A stretch of 64,000 nucleotides of DNA from Luteimonas padinae (lineage in GTDB: Bacteria > Pseudomonadota > Gammaproteobacteria > Xanthomonadales > Xanthomonadaceae): contig NZ_BMZT01000002.1 of the NCBI RefSeq assembly GCF_014652935.1, positions 248,001 through 312,000 of the forward strand, read 5' to 3'. The position numbers and the translations under genes were made by a program. Positions 1-10,970 of the stretch are shown piece after piece (within the stretch, counting starts at the first letter, position 1; every line of letters begins with the position of its first letter). Under the pieces are notes generated by a model, which saw only the letters and a program-made list of their open reading frames with translations, was not told the origin of the DNA and did not search any database.

Positions 1-42
1 GGCGGCGGCCAGCAGCATGGAGCGGTGGATCGCGGACTTCAT
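1..42 (-). CDS. partial CDS, N-terminus of a likely exported protein
   Basis: Only the first 14 codons are inside the window. They start at an ATG preceded by a strong Shine-Dalgarno AGGAGG seven bases upstream. The visible peptide MKSAIHRSMLLAAA has the basic then hydrophobic character of a signal peptide start. It follows the ABC permease gene closely on the same strand, so it is probably the last visible gene of the GntR/ABC operon. Function cannot be told from this fragment. Confidence 0.6.
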   Translation of the reverse strand, partial: MKSAIHRSMLLAAA

Positions 43-71
43 GGTGGAACCTCCTCGCGGTGCCATGGGGT

Positions 72-1118
72 TCAGCCCTCGTCGCGCCAGCGGCGCAGGC
101 GGGTGGCCAGCAGCAGCATGGCCACGCCGGCGGCGGCGCCGATCCACATCTCCGGCTGCAGCAGGTTCGACCACACGCCGGGCGGGGAAACCAGGGCCAG
201 CATCGAATCCTCGCCGGCGTCGAAGCCGCCGATGCGGTGGATGTCGTGGCGGGTCAGCGGCACCACGCCGAGCAGCAGGCGGGCGACGATGTGGCCCCAG
301 AACCATTCGGCGTCGAGGTTGAACAGCCGCATCACGCTGAACATGCTCACGAACACGCCGGACAGGATCGGCACCAGCAGCGCCCAGAGGAAGGGCACGC
401 TGCGCGCCCAGGCCGAGCACAGCATCAGCCAGCCGACCGTGGGCAGCGCCCAGACCGCGTACACCGGGATCGCGGCCAGCACGTAGGCCGACACCTGCAG
501 CGGATGCCCGGGGCTCCAGATCAGCTCCCAGGGATTGCCGCCGTGGGCCATGACCATGACGCTGAGCAGCAGCAGGAAGGCAAACACGGTCGCGATCGCG
601 GCCAGCGTCGCCACCAGCGGGATGACCAGGGTGGCGGTCGCGACCTTCGACAGCACGGTTTCGCCGTCCGAGAGCGGCAGCGACTTCCAGAACAGCACGC
701 TGCGGTCCTTTCGCTCGTCGTACAGCGCGCCCAGGCAGTAGAAGAACATCACGAACACCATGACGATGTAGGGCCAGGCCGAGGCCATCAGCATCGTCAT
801 GTCGATGCCGCTGGCGAGCTGCGCCTTGTCCTCGGCACTCAGCTGCTCGGCGAGCACGCCGAGGTCGAGGCCGTTGATCGACATCGTGGTGCCGTCGTCC
901 AGGTTGACGGTGGCGTCGCTGTCGGCGTTGCGGATCCCGACGGCGGCGATCACGAAGAACACCGCGGTCAGCAGCAGCGAAATCGCGCCGGCGATCACCG
1001 GTGCCCAGAAGATGCCGCCGCGGTGCTCCCAGTACTCGCGCCTGAGCAGCAGGGCGAAGCGGTGGGTCCTGTGCGCCGGGGCCTTCGCCACCGGCAGGGT
1101 TTCGGCTGTGGCGTTCAT
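72..1118 (-). CDS. ABC-2 type transporter permease
   Basis: A 348-residue integral membrane protein that would form the membrane channel for the ATPase encoded just upstream. Hydrophobic segments lie near residues 40-63, 115-140, 160-190, 210-235, 240-265 and at the C-terminus. A large polar loop (about residues 64-112) follows the first segment, as in ABC-2 exporters. The ATG overlaps the ATPase stop codon as ATGA, so the two are translationally coupled. The substrate is unknown; related GntR/ABC operons are often linked to antibiotic or envelope stress, but nothing here proves that. Confidence 0.85.
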   Translation of the reverse strand: MNATAETLPVAKAPAHRTHRFALLLRREYWEHRGGIFWAPVIAGAISLLLTAVFFVIAAVGIRNADSDATVNLDDGTTMSINGLDLGVLAEQLSAEDKAQLASGIDMTMLMASAWPYIVMVFVMFFYCLGALYDERKDRSVLFWKSLPLSDGETVLSKVATATLVIPLVATLAAIATVFAFLLLLSVMVMAHGGNPWELIWSPGHPLQVSAYVLAAIPVYAVWALPTVGWLMLCSAWARSVPFLWALLVPILSGVFVSMFSVMRLFNLDAEWFWGHIVARLLLGVVPLTRHDIHRIGGFDAGEDSMLALVSPPGVWSNLLQPEMWIGAAAGVAMLLLATRLRRWRDEG

Positions 1119-1987
1119 GCGTAGGTTCCCTTCATGGTGGCGACGAAGAGGTCGGCGAGGCCGGGGGTGCGGGTCTCGCCGTAGGTGGCCAGCGCGCTGC
1201 GCTCGACGCCGTCGAACAGCATCACGGTCTTGCCGAAGGGCAGGCTGCGCTCGTCGATCGGCGACAGGGCGCGCGCGGCGTCGGCCTGGCCGGCGTCGAC
1301 CAGCACTTCGGTGAAGCGCTGCGCCAGGTCGTCCATGGGCGCGTCGAGCACGATCCTGCCGTCGCGGATGAACAGCGCGTCGGTGAGGATGTGCTCGACC
1401 TCCTCCACCTGGTGGGTGGTGATGACGATGGTCTTCTCCTCGTCGAAGTAGTCCTCCAGCAGGCGCTGGTAGAACTCCTTGCGGTAGAGCACGTCCAGGC
1501 CCAGCGTCGGCTCGTCGAGCACCAGCAGGCGGGCGTCGATCGCCATCACCAGCGCCAGGTGCAGCTGCACGATCATGCCCTTCGACATTTCGCGCACCCG
1601 CATCTTCGGGGTCAGCTTGGTATTGGCGAGGAAGCGCTCGCAGCGTGCCCGGTCAAAGCGCGGATGCACGCCTTCGACGAAGGCGATCGCCTCGCGCACC
1701 CGCATCCAGCGCGGCAGCACGGCGACGTCGGCGATGAAACAGACGTCGTTCATCAGGTCGTTGCGCTGGCTGCGCGGGTCGCGACCGAGCACGGAAAGAT
1801 CGCCCTGGAAGGGGATCAGGCCGAGCACGGCCTTGAGCGCTGTGGTCTTGCCGGCGCCATTGGGGCCCACCAGGCCGACGATGCGCCCGGGCGCGATGCG
1901 GAAGCTGGCGCCGTCCAGCGCGGGCTTGCCCTTGTAGGCCTTGCGCAGGCCGCGGGCATCGATGACGGCGGTGTCCTGGCTGTTCAT
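1115..1987 (-). CDS. ABC transporter ATP-binding protein
   Basis: A 290-residue ATPase expected to energise the neighbouring permease at the inner membrane. Walker A GPNGAGKTT is at residues 41-49. The signature region reads MSKGM instead of LSGGQ, a variant common in ABC-2 exporters. Walker B is ARLLVLDEPTLGLD, followed by a TTHQ switch. The ATG at 1987 overlaps the GntR stop codon (ATGA) and gives the normal family N-terminus; an upstream in-frame extension would run through the regulator gene and is rejected. Confidence 0.9.
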   Translation of the reverse strand: MNSQDTAVIDARGLRKAYKGKPALDGASFRIAPGRIVGLVGPNGAGKTTALKAVLGLIPFQGDLSVLGRDPRSQRNDLMNDVCFIADVAVLPRWMRVREAIAFVEGVHPRFDRARCERFLANTKLTPKMRVREMSKGMIVQLHLALVMAIDARLLVLDEPTLGLDVLYRKEFYQRLLEDYFDEEKTIVITTHQVEEVEHILTDALFIRDGRIVLDAPMDDLAQRFTEVLVDAGQADAARALSPIDERSLPFGKTVMLFDGVERSALATYGETRTPGLADLFVATMKGTYA

Positions 1988-2346
1988 GCGGAATCCCCTT
2001 CGCGCAGCAGTTCTTCGGGTGAGAGGCCGAGCAGGCGGATGCGTTCGAGCACCTGCGGCCATTCGTCGGTCAGGAAGCGTTCGCGCTCGTTGCCCAGGAG
2101 CTTCTTCGAAGCCTGGTCGGTCACGAACATGCCCAGGCCGCGGCGCTTCTCCACCAGGGCCTCGTCGGCCAGCTCCTGGTAGGCACGCGACACGGTGATC
2201 GGGTTCAGCTGGTACTCGGCGGCGACCTGGCGCACGGACGGCAGGGCGTCGCCGGGCTTGAGCTGGCCGTCGAGCATCATCGCGATGACCCGCTCCTTCA
2301 GCTGGCGGTAGATGGGAGCGCCGTCGCTCCATTGGATGCCGGACAT
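1984..2346 (-). CDS. GntR-family (YtrA subfamily) transcriptional regulator
   Basis: A 120-residue regulator with an N-terminal winged helix (about residues 10-75, with the typical LPSVRQVAAEYQLNP helix-turn-helix) and only a short C-terminal tail. Such a short tail is characteristic of the YtrA subfamily, which normally represses a linked ABC transporter. The start at 2346 (MSGIQWSDG) has GGAGG eight bases upstream; a start 12 codons earlier lacks this support. It is the second gene of a tight operon, and a palindrome over the operon promoter (2623-2644) is its likely operator. Confidence 0.88.
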   Translation of the reverse strand: MSGIQWSDGAPIYRQLKERVIAMMLDGQLKPGDALPSVRQVAAEYQLNPITVSRAYQELADEALVEKRRGLGMFVTDQASKKLLGNERERFLTDEWPQVLERIRLLGLSPEELLREGDSA

Positions 2347-2350
2347 GGCT

Positions 2351-2596
2351 TCAGCCTCCGATGCGACGAACGCCGCGGGCAAACGAGAAATAGGGCATGG
2401 CCAATCCCCGGCGACCCACCGTCCGGCTCCTGCGCTCGCCGGCGTCGGCGTCGGCCGCGGACTCCACGACCGGGACCGGGGTGGCGCGGGACCCTGGCGC
2501 CGGGTAGAAGGCGGGCGAGGCGATCAGGGCGATGGCGACCAGGGCCAGGCCGCTGGCGGTGAGGGCGATCAGGCTGTTGTCGAGCTTGCGGTTCAT
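2351..2596 (-). CDS. small single-pass membrane protein, first gene of the GntR/ABC operon
   Basis: An 81-residue protein with one hydrophobic segment (about residues 9-29) followed by a Pro/Ala- and Arg-rich soluble tail. The ATG at 2596 has AGGA about eight bases upstream. It is the first gene after the promoter at 2635-2662 and is followed after four bases by the GntR gene. I do not recognise a domain. Small membrane proteins leading YtrA-type operons are common in this family, so a role as an accessory to the transporter or as a stress-responsive peptide is possible but unproven. Confidence 0.65.
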   Translation of the reverse strand: MNRKLDNSLIALTASGLALVAIALIASPAFYPAPGSRATPVPVVESAADADAGERRSRTVGRRGLAMPYFSFARGVRRIGG

Positions 2597-2622
2597 GGTG
2601 GCCGTCCTGCTCTGGGTGACTG

Positions 2623-2644
2623 GTGTTGTATGCAACTATAACAC
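2623..2644. promoter_or_regulatory. palindromic operator over the -10 box, probable GntR (YtrA-like) site
   Basis: A 22-bp inverted repeat with arms GTGTTGTA and TATAACAC (7 of 8 positions complementary) and a 6-bp centre. It covers the -10 box of the operon encoding the GntR regulator, so binding would block RNA polymerase. Arm length and position suit a GntR dimer. The identity of the binding protein is inferred from linkage only. Confidence 0.65.
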
Positions 2645-2662
2645 CACTACACACACCGTCAA
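2635..2662 (-). promoter_or_regulatory. sigma-70 promoter of the GntR/ABC operon
   Basis: Reading the minus strand, a -35 TTGACG (2657-2662) and a -10 TATAGT (2635-2640) are separated by 16 bp, close to consensus. Transcription would start about 30 bases before the first gene. The -10 lies inside the palindrome at 2623-2644. Confidence 0.75.
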
Positions 2663-2780
2663 GCGTCCCGGCGGCCAGCTGATGGCAGGGGTGGGGGCCG
2701 TGGATTGCCGGGGCAGGCCCGGCCCGCGACAATAGGGGCAGGCGCCGCGGACCGCGGCCAGAGTCCAGGAGCATCCCCTG

Positions 2781-3725
2781 ATGAAATCCACGCTGCGCGG
2801 CCTGGCCGCGTTGTCCCTCGCCGCGGCCCTGTCGCTGGCACCCGCCATTGCCCAGGAGAACGCCGTGCCGACCACCGAGCGCGAGAAGAACAGCTACATG
2901 ATCGGCATGGACGTCGGCCGCTCGATCGAGGCCGTCGGCCCCGACCTGGACCGAGAGGCCTTCCTGCGCGCCGTCCGCAACGCCTTCGACGGCGGCAAGC
3001 CGCTGCTGTCCGAGGCCGAGGCGGCCGAAGTCGGTCCCGCGCTGATGCAGCGCGTGGGCGTCCGCAGCGGCCAGTCGATGCCGGGCATGGCCCCCGGCAG
3101 CGAGCCGCCGCCGGTGGCGAAGGACAAGGTCGGCCTGCTGGTGGGCGCCGACGTCGGCCGTTCGCTGGCGCCGCTCAAGGACGAGGTCGACATGGCCGTG
3201 TTCGGCCGCGGCGTCGCCACGGTGCTCGACGGCAGCAAGCCGCTCATGGACGAGGCCGAGCTGGCCTCGGTGCGCGAGGCCTTCACCACCCGCATCCAGC
3301 AGCGCATGCAGGAGGAGAGCGCGGCGGCCGCGCGCGAGAACGCCGCCGCCGGTGCCGAGTTCCTTGCCGGCAACCGCAACGCCAAGGGCGTCATCACCAC
3401 CGGCTCCGGCCTGCAGTACATGGTGCTGCGCCAGGGTTCGGGCCCGCGCCCGCCGAACGGCTCGGCCCAGGTTCGCGTGCACTACGAGGGCCGCCTGCTC
3501 GACGGCACCGTCTTCGACAGCTCCTATGCGCGCAACGATCCCGCCACCTTCGGCCTCAACCAGGTGATCGCCGGCTGGACCGAGGGCCTGCAGCTGATGG
3601 CGGTGGGCGCGAAGTACCGCTTCTGGATCCCCGCCGAGCTGGCCTACGGCCGCAACGGTTCGCCGGGCAGCATCCCGCCGAACTCCACCCTCGTCTTCGA
3701 CGTCGAACTGCTGCAGCTGCCCTGA
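2781..3725 (+). CDS. FKBP-type peptidyl-prolyl isomerase with duplicated N-terminal domain
   Basis: A 314-residue periplasmic isomerase expected to speed proline cis/trans isomerisation of exported proteins. A Sec signal peptide (residues 1-25, ending APAIAQ) is followed by two copies of the FKBP N-terminal helical module: YMIGMDVGRSIE near residue 38 and LLVGADVGRSLA near residue 118. Each is followed by FDGGKPLLSEAEA or LDGSKPLMDEAEL. The C-terminal FKBP catalytic domain runs from about residue 220, with VHYEGRLLDGTVFDSS and FDVELL. The next gene is a related lipoprotein with a single N-terminal module. An extra module is unusual for FkpA/FklB-like proteins. Confidence 0.9.
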   Translation: MKSTLRGLAALSLAAALSLAPAIAQENAVPTTEREKNSYMIGMDVGRSIEAVGPDLDREAFLRAVRNAFDGGKPLLSEAEAAEVGPALMQRVGVRSGQSMPGMAPGSEPPPVAKDKVGLLVGADVGRSLAPLKDEVDMAVFGRGVATVLDGSKPLMDEAELASVREAFTTRIQQRMQEESAAAARENAAAGAEFLAGNRNAKGVITTGSGLQYMVLRQGSGPRPPNGSAQVRVHYEGRLLDGTVFDSSYARNDPATFGLNQVIAGWTEGLQLMAVGAKYRFWIPAELAYGRNGSPGSIPPNSTLVFDVELLQLP

Positions 3726-3760
3726 GCGCAGCCCGTCCCATCCCTTCCGAGGTCATTCCG

Positions 3761-4513
3761 ATGAACACGTTCGCACGCGCCACCGCGACCAGCCTGCTGG
3801 CCGCTTCGCTCCTCCTCGCCCTGGGCGCCTGCAAGAAGATCGACCCCGATGCGCCCAAGCCGGCCAAGGCCGGCGCGACGCCGTCCTCGCTCGAGATCAA
3901 GGGCCTGCCCACCGAAGAGGAACAGGCCGGCTACGCCATCGGCCTGCAGATCGGCTCGACGCTGGCCGAGATCAAGGACGACGTCGATTTCGACGCCATC
4001 GTGAAGGCCATGCGCACCTCGATGAACGGCGAAACGCCGCTGATGGACGAAGCCCAGGCGCGTCAGGCGTTCGAGGCCTTCGGCCAGCGCATGCAGTCGC
4101 GCATGGCCTCGGGCAACCGTGACGCCGGCAAGGCCTTCCTCGACGCGAACGCGAAGCAGGAAGGCGTACAGGTCACCGCGTCGGGCCTCCAGTACAAGGT
4201 GCTGACGGCGGGCGAGGGCCCGAAGCCGGGTCCGGACAGCCGCGTCAGCGTGCACTACAAGGGCTCGCTGCTCGACGGCACCGTGTTCGACAGCTCCTAC
4301 GACCGCGGCGAGCCGGCGGTGTTCACGCTCTCGAGCGTGGTCCCGGGTTGGCAGGAAGGCCTGCAGCTGATGCCGGTCGGCAGCAAGTACATGCTGTGGC
4401 TGCCCAGCGAGCTGGGCTACGGCGACACCGGCACTCCGGGCGGTCCGATCGCCCCGGGCAGTGCGCTGGTGTTCGAGGTCGAACTGCTCGACATCATCGA
4501 CGAGGCGGAATAA
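3761..4513 (+). CDS. FKBP-type peptidyl-prolyl isomerase lipoprotein
   Basis: A 250-residue lipoprotein with lipobox LGAC (Cys24), so mature protein would be lipid-anchored in the periplasm. It has one FKBP N-terminal dimerisation module (about residues 50-115, AGYAIGLQIGSTLAE) and a C-terminal FKBP catalytic domain with VHYKGSLLDGTVFDSS and the closing VFEVELLDI. It lies 35 bp after the duplicated-module paralogue on the same strand, so the two look like a tandem duplication followed by domain gain or loss. GAGG sits about nine bases before the ATG. Confidence 0.9.
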   Translation: MNTFARATATSLLAASLLLALGACKKIDPDAPKPAKAGATPSSLEIKGLPTEEEQAGYAIGLQIGSTLAEIKDDVDFDAIVKAMRTSMNGETPLMDEAQARQAFEAFGQRMQSRMASGNRDAGKAFLDANAKQEGVQVTASGLQYKVLTAGEGPKPGPDSRVSVHYKGSLLDGTVFDSSYDRGEPAVFTLSSVVPGWQEGLQLMPVGSKYMLWLPSELGYGDTGTPGGPIAPGSALVFEVELLDIIDEAE

Positions 4514-4516
4514 GCG

Positions 4517-5860
4517 ATGCGGGTCAGCATCTTCGGCACCGGTTACGTCGGCCTGGTCACCGGCACCTGCCTGGCCGAGGTCGGGCACGACGTGGTCTGC
4601 GTGGACGTGGACGCGGGCAAGGTCGAGCGCCTGCACCAGGGCATCATCCCGATCTACGAGCCCGGCCTCGAGCCGATGGTGAAGGCCAACCACGCCGCCG
4701 GCCGGCTGGACTTCACCACCGACGCAGCGCGCGCGGTCGCGCACGGCGAGGTGGTCTTCATCGCCGTCGGCACGCCGCCCGACGAGGACGGCAGCGCCGA
4801 CCTGCAGTACGTGCTGCAGGTCGCGCGCACCATCGGCGAACACCTGCAGGCGCCAACCATCGTGGTCGACAAGTCGACGGTGCCGGTGGGCACCGCGGAC
4901 CGCGTGCGCGCGACCATCGCCGAGGTGCTCGCGGCGCGTGGCGCCGATATCGCCTTCGACGTGGTCTCCAACCCCGAGTTCCTGAAGGAGGGCGCCGCGG
5001 TCGAGGACTGCATGCGCCCGGACCGCATCGTGCTGGGCGTGGACGATCCGCGCGCGGCCGAGAAGCTCAAGCGCCTGTATGCACCGTTCAACCGCAACCA
5101 CGACCGCTTCGTGGTCATGGACGTGCGCTCGGCCGAGCTGACCAAGTACGCGGCCAACGCGATGCTGGCGACCAAGATCAGCTTCATGAACGAGATCGCG
5201 AACATCGCGGAGAAGGTGGGCGCGGACGTGGAGATGGTGCGCAAGGGCATCGGTTCGGACCCGCGCATCGGCTGGCACTTCATCTATCCGGGCGCCGGCT
5301 ACGGCGGCTCGTGCTTTCCGAAGGACGTGCAGGCACTGGCGCGCACCGCGCAGCAGGTCGGCCACCAGCCGCTGCTGCTGGACGCGGTGGAAGCGGTCAA
5401 CGAGCGCCAGAAGGGCCACCTGCACGAACTGGTGACGCGCCACTACGGTGACGGTGGCATCAGTGGCAAGACCTTCGCGGTCTGGGGCCTGGCCTTCAAG
5501 CCCGACACCGACGACATGCGCGAAGCCTCCAGCCGCCGCCTGCTGGCCCAGCTCTGGGAATCCGGGGCGCGGGTGCGTGCCTACGATCCCGAGGCGGCCG
5601 ACGAGGCCCGCCGGATCTTCGGCGATCGCGACGACCTCGTGCTCTGCGCGTCCGCCGCCGACGCGCTCGACGGCGCGGATGCCCTGGTGGTGGTGACCGA
5701 GTGGAAGCAGTTCCGCAGCGCCGACCTGGCCCAGGTCCGTGCGAAGCTCGGTGACGCGGTGGTCTTCGACGGCCGCAACATCTACCGCCCGGAAGACGCC
5801 GAGGACGCCGGCCTGGCCTACTACGGCATCGGCCGCGGGCGCTCGGTGCGGGCGCACTGA
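4517..5860 (+). CDS. ugd: UDP-glucose 6-dehydrogenase
   Basis: A 447-residue enzyme that oxidises UDP-glucose twice with NAD+ to UDP-glucuronate, a precursor of surface polysaccharide or lipid A modification. The N-terminal Rossmann motif [10 protein letters not shown] (residues 7-16) binds NAD. The catalytic cysteine is Cys266 in GGSCFPKD, and the C-terminal UDP-binding domain has [15 protein letters not shown]. It begins three bases after the FKBP lipoprotein stop codon. No polysaccharide operon adjoins it. Confidence 0.95.
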   Translation: MRVSIFGTGYVGLVTGTCLAEVGHDVVCVDVDAGKVERLHQGIIPIYEPGLEPMVKANHAAGRLDFTTDAARAVAHGEVVFIAVGTPPDEDGSADLQYVLQVARTIGEHLQAPTIVVDKSTVPVGTADRVRATIAEVLAARGADIAFDVVSNPEFLKEGAAVEDCMRPDRIVLGVDDPRAAEKLKRLYAPFNRNHDRFVVMDVRSAELTKYAANAMLATKISFMNEIANIAEKVGADVEMVRKGIGSDPRIGWHFIYPGAGYGGSCFPKDVQALARTAQQVGHQPLLLDAVEAVNERQKGHLHELVTRHYGDGGISGKTFAVWGLAFKPDTDDMREASSRRLLAQLWESGARVRAYDPEAADEARRIFGDRDDLVLCASAADALDGADALVVVTEWKQFRSADLAQVRAKLGDAVVFDGRNIYRPEDAEDAGLAYYGIGRGRSVRAH

Positions 5861-5862
5861 CG

Positions 5863-6078
5863 ATGGCCGCCGACATCGAGGCCCGCGTGGTCGAGCTGGA
5901 AACCCGGCTCGCCTTCCAGGAGCAGGCGATGGCGGAGCTGAGCGACGCCCTCGCCGGGGCCAGGATCGAGCTGGCGCGCAATGATGTCCTGCTGCGGCGC
6001 GCCCTCGAGGAGCTGCAGGCCAGCCGCCCGGGCGTCACCGCCGATCCCGCCGACGAACCCCCTCCGCCGCATTACTGA
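5863..6078 (+). CDS. slyX: SlyX family protein
   Basis: A 71-residue protein, mostly one coiled coil (VVELETRLAFQEQAMAELSD), ending in the typical Pro-rich PPPPHY tail of SlyX. The biochemical role of SlyX is not known. It starts two bases after ugd stops and is followed after six bases by the YaiL-like gene, so all three are probably co-transcribed. Confidence 0.85.
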   Translation: MAADIEARVVELETRLAFQEQAMAELSDALAGARIELARNDVLLRRALEELQASRPGVTADPADEPPPPHY

Positions 6079-6084
6079 AGACCG

Positions 6085-6762
6085 ATGAGCGATACGTTGC
6101 GCGACCAGCTGCTGGGCCTCGGTTTCAAGCCGACCCCGGGCGCAGAGAAGCCGAAGCCGCCGCGCCGGCAGGATGGCCAGGGCGGCAAGGGCCGCGTGGC
6201 CGATGCGCGCGGCGGCAAGGGTGGCCGGCCGGGCGGCGACGCCGGGCGCCGGCAGGGGCAGCCACCCGGTGCGGGCCGGGGGCAGGCGGACGCGAAGAAG
6301 CGCCAGGGCGGCGACGCGCGCGCGCGCCGGCCGGAAGGCGACATCGACCTCGCCAAGGCCTACGCCATCCGCGCCCAGCGCGAGAAGGACGAGCGCATCC
6401 GCGCCGAGCGCGAGAAGCAGGAAGCCGCACGCCTGCGCCGCGAAGCACAGGCGAAGCTGGCGGCGCTGCTCGATGGCAAGGGCCTTAACGCCGCCGATGC
6501 CGACCATGTTCGCCACTTCGACTACGGCGGCAAGATCAAGCGCGTGCACGTCACCGCCGACCAGCTGCGCGCGCTGAACGCCGGCGAGCTGGGCGTGGTC
6601 CAGGTCAAGGGCAGCTACCTCCTGGTCACCGCCGCGGTCCTGGCCGAAGCCGAAGCCGTGTTCCCGGCCTGCGTGGCGCTGAAGGTCGACCCGGACGCCC
6701 CGGCCGAAGACGACCCCTACGCCGACCCGAAGTACCAGGTGCCGGATGATCTTGTCTGGTGA
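6085..6762 (+). CDS. DUF2058 (YaiL-like) nucleoprotein/polynucleotide-associated protein
   Basis: A 225-residue basic protein. It starts MSDTLRDQLLGLGFKP, the hallmark of the DUF2058/YaiL family. A low-complexity Gly/Arg/Lys-rich linker (residues 20-90) and a charged coiled coil (AQREKDERIRAEREKQEAARL) follow. The conserved C-terminal domain begins near residue 130 (RHFDYGGKIKRVHVT). Family members associate with nucleic acid, but no enzyme activity is established. It is the last gene of the ugd-slyX run and ends 21 bp before the first repeat element. Confidence 0.85.
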   Translation: MSDTLRDQLLGLGFKPTPGAEKPKPPRRQDGQGGKGRVADARGGKGGRPGGDAGRRQGQPPGAGRGQADAKKRQGGDARARRPEGDIDLAKAYAIRAQREKDERIRAEREKQEAARLRREAQAKLAALLDGKGLNAADADHVRHFDYGGKIKRVHVTADQLRALNAGELGVVQVKGSYLLVTAAVLAEAEAVFPACVALKVDPDAPAEDDPYADPKYQVPDDLVW

Positions 6763-6783
6763 GGGGCTGGAAAAGCCTTGCCC

Positions 6784-7070
6784 CGGATCTACGCTGATGA
6801 GGGCGGATCTGTACGGATCAGGCAAGAGCTTTTTTCACCACGGATGACGCGGATCACGCGGATTTACGCGGATAGAGCAGTGCCTTGAAGGAAGGTCTGC
6901 GCGCGCCGAGTGGAGTCGCGCGATGCCCTGTCAGAACATGCACCATCTTGCCTCGGCCAGATCCGCGTAAATCCGCGTGATCCGCGTCATCCGTGGTAAA
7001 GCCTTTCCGCTCTTTCCCCACCCTTCGCCCTATCCGCGCAGATCCGCTCTCATCCGCCTAGATCCGTGGC
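6784..7070. repeat. CACGGAT-type long inverted-repeat element, copy A
   Basis: A nested inverted repeat made from 9-12-bp units of the form (A/C)GCGGAT or CACGGAT. The inner arms (6838-6873 and 6961-6996) are perfect 36-bp reverse complements separated by 87 bp. Outer arms (about 6784-6822 and 7031-7070) are imperfect complements. The spacer ends in TTGCCTCGGCCAG, also present in copy B. It lies between the convergent YaiL and MFS genes. The right outer arm supplies the MFS stop codon and last codons. No coding function is evident. Confidence 0.85.
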
Positions 7071-8243
7071 AACGCCTTTTCCCCGCGGCACCACCCAGAT
7101 CCAGGCGATGACGCAGCCGAGCAGGGCGAAACAGCCGGCGGCCAGGAAGGCGAGGCGGCCATCGCCCCAGGGCCAGAGCTGGCCGGCGACCAGGGCGCCC
7201 AGCACGCCGCCCAGGCCCGAGGAAAAGCCGTAGAACAGGCCTTGGGCGTGGCCGTTGAGTCGTCCGGGAAAGCAGGTCGCCAGCATCTGCATGGCGGCGG
7301 CGAAGAACGCCGCGAAGCCCAGCGCATGGGTGGCCTGGGCCACGAGCATCACCGGCATGCTGTCCGGCCACAGCGCGGTGGCCCACCAGCGCAGCACGGC
7401 GCTGGCCATCGATACCAGCAGCAGCCAGCTCGCGTCCCAGCGGCGGAAGATGCCGGAGATGGTGAAGAACACCGCGACCTCGAACACCACGCCCACCGTC
7501 CACAGCAGGCCCAGCGTGGACGTCGAGTAGCCGAGCCCGTCCATGTAGACCGAGAAGAAGGTGTAGTACGGGCCGAAGGACAGCTGTTCCAGGAAGGCGG
7601 CGACCAGGAACGCGGCGACGCGCGGCTGGCGCACGATCGCCCAGAACTCGCCGCCCGCGCGCCCCCGCGGGCCGACGTGGCCGGCGTCGCGGTTGGCGAA
7701 GGCGCTCGCGGCCATCAGCACGAACAGCGGCAGCATCGCCCAGGGCAGGATGCCGGCGCCGTGGCGTTCGATCAGCCAGCCGAAGCCGGTGGTCACCAGG
7801 ATGAAGCCGATCGAGCCCCAGACCCGAATCGTGCCGTAGCGGTGCGCATCGGCGCCGAGGTGGCCGAGCGTGATCGCCTCGAATTGCGGCATCACCGCGT
7901 TGTAGAAGAAGCAGAACGCCACCATCGCCGCGAACAGGGTCCATTCCGGCTGCTCCGGCAGGAAGCAGGCGAAGCTCGCCACCGTCAGCACGCAGCCGAT
8001 GCGCAGCCAGCGGATCGGCTTCGGCGATGCGCCGGCGATCGTGGCCCAGGTGCTGGGTGCCACCACCCGGGTCGCGTACCAGAGGCTCATCATCACGCTG
8101 ATCGCGGTGATGCCCATGCCGCGCGACTGCAGGTGCATCGCCCAGTAGGGCGTCAACGCGCCCAGCGCGGCGTAGTAGGCGAAGTAGAAGCTCGACAGCC
8201 GCACCACCGGTGCTGCCGCGGCAGTGCGCGCGTGCTCGATCAT
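7050..8243 (-). CDS. MFS transporter (HcaT/MFS_1-like)
   Basis: A 397-residue inner-membrane protein with about 12 hydrophobic segments. It opens with RLSSFYFAYYAALGALTPYWAMHLQSRG-like sequence typical of the MFS_1-like/3-phenylpropionate (HcaT) subgroup, and carries a central RYGTIRVWGSIGFI motif. Its substrate is unknown. It starts 19 bp after the metH C-terminal gene on the same strand and may be read through from it. The last residues (ATDLGG) and the stop codon are encoded by the CACGGAT repeat element, so the native C-terminus was probably altered by the repeat. Confidence 0.88.
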   Translation of the reverse strand: MIEHARTAAAAPVVRLSSFYFAYYAALGALTPYWAMHLQSRGMGITAISVMMSLWYATRVVAPSTWATIAGASPKPIRWLRIGCVLTVASFACFLPEQPEWTLFAAMVAFCFFYNAVMPQFEAITLGHLGADAHRYGTIRVWGSIGFILVTTGFGWLIERHGAGILPWAMLPLFVLMAASAFANRDAGHVGPRGRAGGEFWAIVRQPRVAAFLVAAFLEQLSFGPYYTFFSVYMDGLGYSTSTLGLLWTVGVVFEVAVFFTISGIFRRWDASWLLLVSMASAVLRWWATALWPDSMPVMLVAQATHALGFAAFFAAAMQMLATCFPGRLNGHAQGLFYGFSSGLGGVLGALVAGQLWPWGDGRLAFLAAGCFALLGCVIAWIWVVPRGKGVATDLGG

Positions 8244-8262
8244 CGACGTGCCGGTGGGGTGC

Positions 8263-10950
<2,688 letters not shown>

Positions 10951-10970
10951 CGGGACACCCCGCCGTTTTT

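Noticed and set aside
6838..6996. CRISPR array
   Set aside because: The repeated units are inverted, very short and without regular unique spacers, and no cas genes are present.
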